Shown: in pieces, positions 58,353-64,000 of the stretch
How positions within the stretch are numbered: position 1 is the stretch's first letter
How the letters are laid out: each line of letters begins with the position of its first letter
Assembly (NCBI RefSeq): GCF_023856365.1
Contig: NC_064540.1
Coordinates: 15,215,191 to 15,279,190 of the forward strand
DNA from: Brienomyrus brachyistius
Lineage: Eukaryota > Chordata > Actinopteri > Osteoglossiformes > Mormyridae
Direction of reading: 5' to 3'
DNA: 64,000 nt
Position numbers and translations under genes: made by a program
The notes under the pieces: generated by a model
Database searches by the model: none
The model's input: only the letters and a program-made list of their open reading frames with translations
What the model was told of the DNA's origin: nothing

Positions 58353-58699
58353 TTATATATATATATATTTATATATGTATGATTTGATCCCTATGGAAGT
58401 GCTTAAATTATCAGCCAAGGCTGCGTATAAATTAGCTGCAGCATTTGGGAGAGAACCTGCTCACTGCTAGGCAGTCCTGTTTTTGTTTTACTTGGGAATA
58501 TGCTTTTCTGCTAGCATGTTATTCTTACTGTTTCGCTGTCAAAGGCCTTTCTGCATGGCTGGATTCGCAGGAAGGGTCAGTGATGGGCAAATCCTGTGCC
58601 GCATGTCTATATCTGAATCCATGAAGGTACATTTCTGTTCAGTTTCATTCTGGCATTATGAAATTAGGACCAGATGACACACACCCAGCACAGTACAGT

Positions 58700-59835
58700 A
58701 CAGTCAATCACTTAGAACGTGGCCAATATTTTAAAACCACTGAGAGGTGAAGTGAATTATGTTGATTATCTCATTACAATGGCATCTGTCATGGGTGGCA
58801 TTATATATTAGGCAAGTGAACAGTCAGTTCTTGAAGCTGATATGTTGGAAGCAGGGAAGATGGGCAAGTGCGAGGATGTGAGCGACTATGACAAAAGCCA
58901 GATTCTGATAGCTAGACGACTGGGTCAGAGCAACTCCAAAACGGCAGGTCTTGTGGGGTGTTCCCAGTATGAAGTGATCAGTAATGACCAAAACTGGTCT
59001 AAGGAAGACCAACTGGTGAACCAGCAATGGAGTCACGGGCACCCAAGGATTACTGATGCATGTGGGGAGCGAAGGGTAGCCTGTCTGGTCTGATCCCACA
59101 GGCGAGCTACTGTAGCAGGAATTGTTGAAAAATTAATGCTGGCTATAATATAAAGGTGTCAAAACACACAGTGCATGGCAGCTTGCTGTGTATGGGTCTG
59201 CATAGCTGCAGACTGGTCACGGTGTCCATGCTGACCCTTATCCATCACTGAAGGATTTTCATGTTGACGGCTAGGTACGTGTAGCTCATTTACCTGAGAT
59301 GGCACAAGGATGCACCATGTCAGGCCGGCAGAGGAAGTGTGGTGCCCCGGCAGTGTTTGGCTGGGAATCCTTGGGTCCTGGCATTTACGTGGATGTTCCT
59401 TTGACATGTACCAGTGCCACCTACATAAACATTGTTACAGATTAAGTACACCGCTTCATGGCAATGATATTCCCCGATGACAGTGGCCTCTTTCAGCAGG
59501 ATAATGCGCCCTGCCACACTGCGAAAAGTTGTTCAGGAATGCTTTGAGGCACATGAAAAAGAGTTCAAGGTGGAGAATTGGTCTCCAAATTCCCCAGATC
59601 TCAATCCGATCAAGCATCTGTGGGATGTGCAGGACAAACAAGTGCAATTAATGGAAGCCCCGTCTTGTAACTTACAGGGCTTAAAGGATCTGCTGCTAAC
59701 GTCTTGGCGCCAGATGCCACAGGACACCTTCACAGGTCGTGTGAAGTCTATTCCTCAAGCCGTTTTGGCGGCACAAGGGGAGCCAAAGCAGCTTTAGGCA
59801 GGTAGTTTTCACAGCCAGGCCTAACCCATGTAACG
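58700..59835 (+). pseudogene. Tc1/mariner-family transposase pseudogene (dead DNA transposon)
   Basis: The 5' part encodes a paired-type helix-turn-helix region starting [20 protein letters not shown] (58860 on). The 3' part encodes FQQDNAPCHT (about 59494) and, in another frame, SPDLNPIKHLWD. These are the second-Asp and third-catalytic-residue motifs of the DDE domain. Defects visible: a stop after the DNA-binding part (TGA near 59091), a one-base frameshift near 59525, a likely internal deletion near 59250 where the segment with the first catalytic Asp should be, and Lys in place of the catalytic Glu in the NPIxHLW motif. The 5' inverted repeat is not clear; the 3' end is near 59835. Confidence 0.9.
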
Positions 59836-59950
59836 TGTAACAGCAGATGACATCACTATAAGCATATCCCTTCAATAGTTCTTATGCTGAGTAGGATGGT
59901 GAAAGATTCGCTCTGAATGTTATGTTTTGATCTCACTGTTCGGTGTGCTA

Positions 59951-59963
59951 CCCCCCCCCCCCC
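59951..59963 (+). repeat. Poly-C run, 13 C
   Basis: 13 uninterrupted C, about 115 bp after the Tc1 remnant. Confidence 0.9.
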
Positions 59964-59969
59964 AGCTTT

Positions 59970-61780
59970 TATGTCAGAGCGCTTTCAGAGTCAATATTTC
60001 CGCAGCGCCAAATTCAGGGCCCATCCTATTAACCGCAGCTATGTCAATACGTCTGTGGAGAGCGCGCTCGACGGGTTGTCAATCCATAGGTAGGCTTCCT
60101 TTTAATGGGGTGCCTTGAAAACTGCCGGGGAAGAGAAAAATCCAATAAACACTCAAGTTATAATTTTCAGTGATGATTATTTTAATTTTTAAACAAGCCA
60201 GTCTTCTCTGCCTTCATAATATCAACTATTCATGTTCATCTGAGATGAACTGTGTATAACAAAAACCTTACTTTCCCTGAACTTGGGCCCTATGTTTTGA
60301 TTATGCATGATGGTGCATTACTGCTGTTATTATATTATTAATCGCAAATGTAGCTCCAGAATGAGATCCCACATGATGAGTCTACATTACCAAGGGACTT
60401 CGGTGTAATGATAGTTTATTTCCCTGGTGAGAGTAGTTAGTTGGCGTCTGTAGGCAGGGGGGGCCGTGTGTAGCGGCCGCCTCCAGGAGCTGTTTGCTCA
60501 CTGTTGACCCCGAGCACGTCGGACAAAGGAGCCGGATCTCCAAAGAACAGAAGAAAGGAGTCTGGCTCTGTGGCACAACAACTTATAAACAATAACCGTC
60601 GTTAAAATAAACAATAACCATCGGATTAGTGGGTGAGCGGTGGCGCGAAGCGGGAACTCAGCTGATGCCAGAGGTGTAGGAAAAGGCAATGTGTCCTTGA
60701 GATCGTTATGACGGTTCCATGTCATGATGACTTGTTAGTGTGTGCTAACACAATCTGCCTTGCAAACGTCGCTAAGCGAGACAAGGCTAATTGTGCAGAA
60801 AAGGAGCAATACCACATTAGCCCAGGGCACCGTGCCCGTGACAGTAAGGAAACGTGCCCCGCGGTCGACCAGGAGTGAGCGTGCTGGTGAGCGCGCTTGT
60901 TTTCCATTTATTGCAGTTTAAACACAGTCATATTTTATTCATGGTTTGATTGAATCCACTAGTGATTCTGGCCCTCTATTGGGCTCGGGCTTCTCTAGCT
61001 GTCCCCCGCGGGCATGGCCCCTACAAGATCTCGTTAACATTAGATAAATGGAGTCATTGATGCCACTGAGTCCTTAAACTCACAGTCCTGGGGAGCCAAG
61101 GCAGCCCATCGAGTGCATTGTGTGACAGTACGAGGTGGCTTACTTAGATATAACTGAATCCAGGCTGACTGGTAACGGACGTTTCGAAAGCCACAAACCA
61201 GTCATGCTAGTAAAATCAAACATTCGTTTTCAATAAATAGGCTTCATAAGCACTCTGTGTGGTTAGTGATAGCACAGGTGCACCTCTGTGGCTAAATCTG
61301 GTTTTTCTGCAAATACTCATGACCTCAGCTAGGTTTTCACATGGGAGCCGCCAGCACCATGCAAGGTGTTAGGTTTCACATGTAATTTTAAAAAACGAAA
61401 ATTCAAAATGGTCATTGTCAAATGAACCACACACTGAGTCCGACTTTTATCCAGCGTAGCCCAGTGACAGTTTTCCTTCCCAGTATTCCTGTCCCAACAT
61501 CATCTCCCTACTTCACAATCACCTAAAACCTGCAGTGTAAGCGTGCTATTGGGCATCAATCAGCTTAATCAGCAGGGCACTCCGAGGGCTTCTGCCCCTG
61601 AGAAGAGGCAGAGGGGGATGGATGGGGCAGCTGGCTATTCATAAATTCCCCCTGCCGGTCTGTCGGACGGCTAGCTGCTAGGCGGAAGAGACATGCCAGC
61701 TCACTGACCTGGGGACAGGCCTGATAGGGAAGGCTGAGAGGCCTACATCCTGGTGTTGGGGGGATGGGAGGTGCAAGATA
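59970..61780. other. Stretch without recognisable feature
   Basis: Unique-looking sequence of mixed composition. Short ORFs show no known motif, and no repeat or RNA gene was recognised. Confidence 0.5.
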
Positions 61781-61789
61781 TGCAGCATA

Positions 61790-62397
61790 CTGTCCAGCAT
61801 TTATATAAATGTAGCATGTGAAGTATACTGTCCAGTCATTGTGTAAATGTAGCATGTGAAGCATACTGTCCAGTCATTGTGTAAATGTAGCATGTGAAGT
61901 ATACTGTCCAGCCTTTATATAAATGTAGCATGTGAAGTATACTGTCCAGCCTTTATATAAATGTAGCATGTGAAGCATACTGTCCAGTCATTGTGTAAAT
62001 GTAGCATGTGAAGCATACTGTCCAGTCATTGTGTAAATGTAGCATGTGAAGCATACTGTCCAGTCATTGTGTAAATGTAGCATGTGAAGTATACTGTCCA
62101 GCCTTTATATAAATGTAGCATGTGAAGCATACTGTCCAGTCATTGTGTAAATGTAGCATGTGAAGCATACTGTCCAGTCATTGTGTAAATGTAGCATGTG
62201 AAGCATACTGTCCAGCCTTTATATAAATGTAGCATGTGAAGCATACTGTCCAGTCATTGTGTAAATGTAGCATGTGAAGCATACTGTCCAGCATTTATAT
62301 AAATGTAGCATGTGAAGCATACTGTCCAGCATTTATATAAATGTAGCATGTGAAGCATACTGTCCAGCATTTATATAAATGTAGCATGTAAAGCATA
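61790..62397. repeat. Minisatellite, 38-bp unit, 16 copies, two main variants
   Basis: The unit starts CTGTCCAGTCATTGTGTAAA and ends GTAGCATGTGAAGYATA. Period 38 was checked at 61790 and 61828. Units carry either GTCATTGTGTAAA (type B) or GC(A/C)TTTATATAAA (types A and C). The order is A B B C C B B B C B B C B A A A. Confidence 0.95.
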
Positions 62398-62709
62398 CTG
62401 TCTTGTCAGTGTGCAAATATTAGTGTGTTGTAGTTAGCAACAAAGGCATACAATTGGTTTTAACATTGATAGGGACCAAATCATGCCCCGCCCCCCTAAA
62501 CACACAAGGTACTGCCACAATACTGGCAGGGATGTGTTCCTACATCTGCACCCACATCTAGGCCCTTATTTAGTAGATGTGTGACTGTAGCACTGTGAGG
62601 CTCAGGGAGACCATATTTCATCCCAGATGTGTATACATGTATATTGAGGAGCTGACAATGAAGATCTCGTGAATCTTAAGGATGTGTTTCAGACCGCTGG
62701 AGTAGGTGT

Positions 62710-62970
62710 CCATCCATTCAGCCATTCATCCACTGTCCAGCCACTTATGCCATTTGAGGTCACAGCGAGCCTTCGATACACCCCAGGAAAGGCTCAAGAC
62801 ACATTACAATGATTTTACAAAATAACTGTATTTTACTTTGACAGTGTAATGGAATAGCAACAAAATTACAACAAAAATTCATCCATCTTCTAACTGCTTG
62901 TCTTGGTCAGGTTTCCTAGGAGGTCGGGGGGCAGTAAGGGAACCAGGCTGAGGTCTGGATGGGATGGATA
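62710..62970 (-). mobile_element. Degenerate SINE-like 3' end fragments
   Basis: CATCCATTCAGCCATTCATC with CCACTTATGCCATTTGAGG (62711 on) and CATCCATCTTCTAACTGCTT with GTCTTGGTCAGG (62880 on) resemble inverted ATGG-tailed ends. Both are short and diverged. Confidence 0.4.
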
Positions 62971-63040
62971 GATGGATAATGATAAGTAAACAAACAAAAT
63001 ACGAGACTTTTGACATTTTTAATTTTTAAATTGCAGTCAC

Positions 63041-63510
63041 AGGGACGATGCAGTGCTGCAATGCTTAGCACTGTTGCCTCACACCTCTAGGTTCGAGTCT
63101 CCACCAGTGTTCCATGTGTGTGGAGTTTGCATGCTCTCCCTGTGTCATCTGTGTACTCCGGTTTCTCCCCCCCCCACAGCCCAAAAACAAGCTGAGGTGA
63201 ATTGGAGTTGCAAAATTACCTGTAGGTGTGCATGTGTGATCGAATGGTGTGTGAGTGTGCCCTGAGATGGGTTGTTCCCTGCCTTGTGCCATAGTCACTG
63301 GGATAGACTCCGGGATAGACTCCGGGATAGACTCCGGGATAGACTCCGGGATAGACTCTGGGATAGACTCTGGCATTGACTCTGGGATAGACTCTGGCAT
63401 TGACTCTGGGATAGACTCCGGCATTGACTCTGGGATAGACTCTGGGATAGACTCCAGACCCCCTCGTGACCCAGAATAGGACAAGTTACAGGAAACTGAT
63501 GGATGGATGG
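63041..63510 (+). mobile_element. SINE-like element containing an internal 12-bp tandem expansion
   Basis: GGGACGATGCAGTGCTGCAA, TTAGCACTGTTGCCTCACAC, GGTTCGAGTCTCC (B-box), GTGTGGAGTTTGCATGCTCT and a GATGGATGGAT tail match the family at 6.4 and 58 kb. ATTGCAG at 63030-63036 and 63511-63517 may be a target duplication. The TGGGATAGRCTCCGG segment is expanded (next entry). Confidence 0.82.
63301..63456. repeat. 12-bp tandem repeat (ATAGACTCCGGG), 13 copies, inside a SINE-like element
   Basis: GGGATAGACTCC / GGGATAGACTCT / GGCATTGACTCT units repeat every 12 bp. The same position in the copies at 6.4 and 58 kb holds one CCGGGATAGGCTCCGGA. The Gly-Ile-Asp-Ser and Glu-Ser-Ile-Pro strings in translation follow from the 12-bp period. 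Confidence 0.95.
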
Positions 63511-64000
63511 ATTGCAGATTTTTATAGCATTGAGTTTTCTCTTGTGCGGACCAAAAAATGGTCTCCACAATGTCAAAATAATAGGATTTATCACACTGGG
63601 AGATATTTGGTCCCCACAATGTACCACATACACACCCCCCCCCACCCCCAGACACACCCTGAGCGATTACCAGTGCACCCTGGAGAGAACAAACAACCTC
63701 CACACATAGAGAAGTGAGCGGGGCCTTGATGCTGTCGCCCTGAAGGTGTGATGCCTTCACGCTGCTTCCATTACTGCTGATGCTTCCCTCACCATTTCTG
63801 TTACCTCCTGTGTGTTTTACTTCACTGCACCTGTAACCAGGGACACCTGAGACATTTAAAAAATGATAATATGTTAATTCCTAATTTTTTTGTGAAATAT
63901 TTTCTTATAAACAACTAAAAGTGAAAATTACAGTCATTAACAGCTGAACTATATGAAGAAATTTATCTGTTGTACTTCAAGACATAAAGAAAGCCCAGTT
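63511..64000. other. Right-end stretch without recognisable gene
   Basis: Mixed sequence with a short C-rich segment (63636-63650). No exon or complete element was seen. Confidence 0.5.

Noticed and set aside
42400..64000. Exon of a neighbouring gene such as TAFA1, which lies next to SUCLG2 in mammals
   Set aside because: No ORF here resembles a secreted cysteine-rich TAFA protein or another known family.

Overview
This window is a piece of a vertebrate nuclear genome, almost certainly a ray-finned fish. The signs are short exons with GT/AG introns in a gene spread over 35 kb, many CA/GT microsatellites and minisatellites, Tc1-like transposon debris, and tRNA-derived interspersed repeats of the kind common in teleosts. 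The species cannot be read from the sequence; an early-branching teleost is only a guess. Nothing looks prokaryotic or viral: there are no operons, no CRISPR array and no long intact ORF outside repeats.

One protein-coding gene is supported. It is on the minus strand and encodes the beta subunit of GDP-forming succinyl-CoA ligase (SUCLG2), a mitochondrial matrix enzyme of the citric acid cycle. Nine coding exons were located with splice sites and matching reading phases: exon 1 near 42.2 kb, exon 2 near 27.1 kb, then exons 3 to 9 between 13.5 and 7.0 kb. Together they encode 355 residues. The last ~77 residues expected for the family were not found and should lie beyond position 1. The start region at 42.2-42.4 kb is CpG-rich and carries a YY1-type motif over the ATG, an ETS-type CCGGAAGC and a perfect TATCGCGAGA, a typical promoter set for a nuclear gene of mitochondrial function.

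Layout: 1-7.0 kb is probably intron 9 (minisatellites, a MITE-like element, and a SINE-like element with a clean 10-bp target duplication). 7.0-13.5 kb is the exon cluster. 13.5-27.0 kb is intron 2 (49-bp minisatellite, CA repeat, SINE fragments). 27.2-42.2 kb is intron 1 (46-bp and 33-bp minisatellites, a cluster of three fold-back elements, a MITE, a CA repeat). 42.4-64 kb lies upstream of the gene, shows no recognisable coding exon, and is very rich in repeats: 40, 37, 34, 33, 38 and 12-bp arrays, a 459-bp GT/GC tract, a dead Tc1 element and several SINE-like copies.

The most unusual property is repeat architecture, not a new gene system. Ten minisatellites with 33-49 bp units cover roughly 6 kb. 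At least two tandem arrays (33 bp at 53 kb, 12 bp at 63.4 kb) appear to have grown inside dispersed elements. One array (34 bp) carries a perfect 170-bp higher-order duplication. Long pure G or C runs recur across the window. The many short ORFs over tandem arrays come from repeat units divisible by three and are not proposed as genes.
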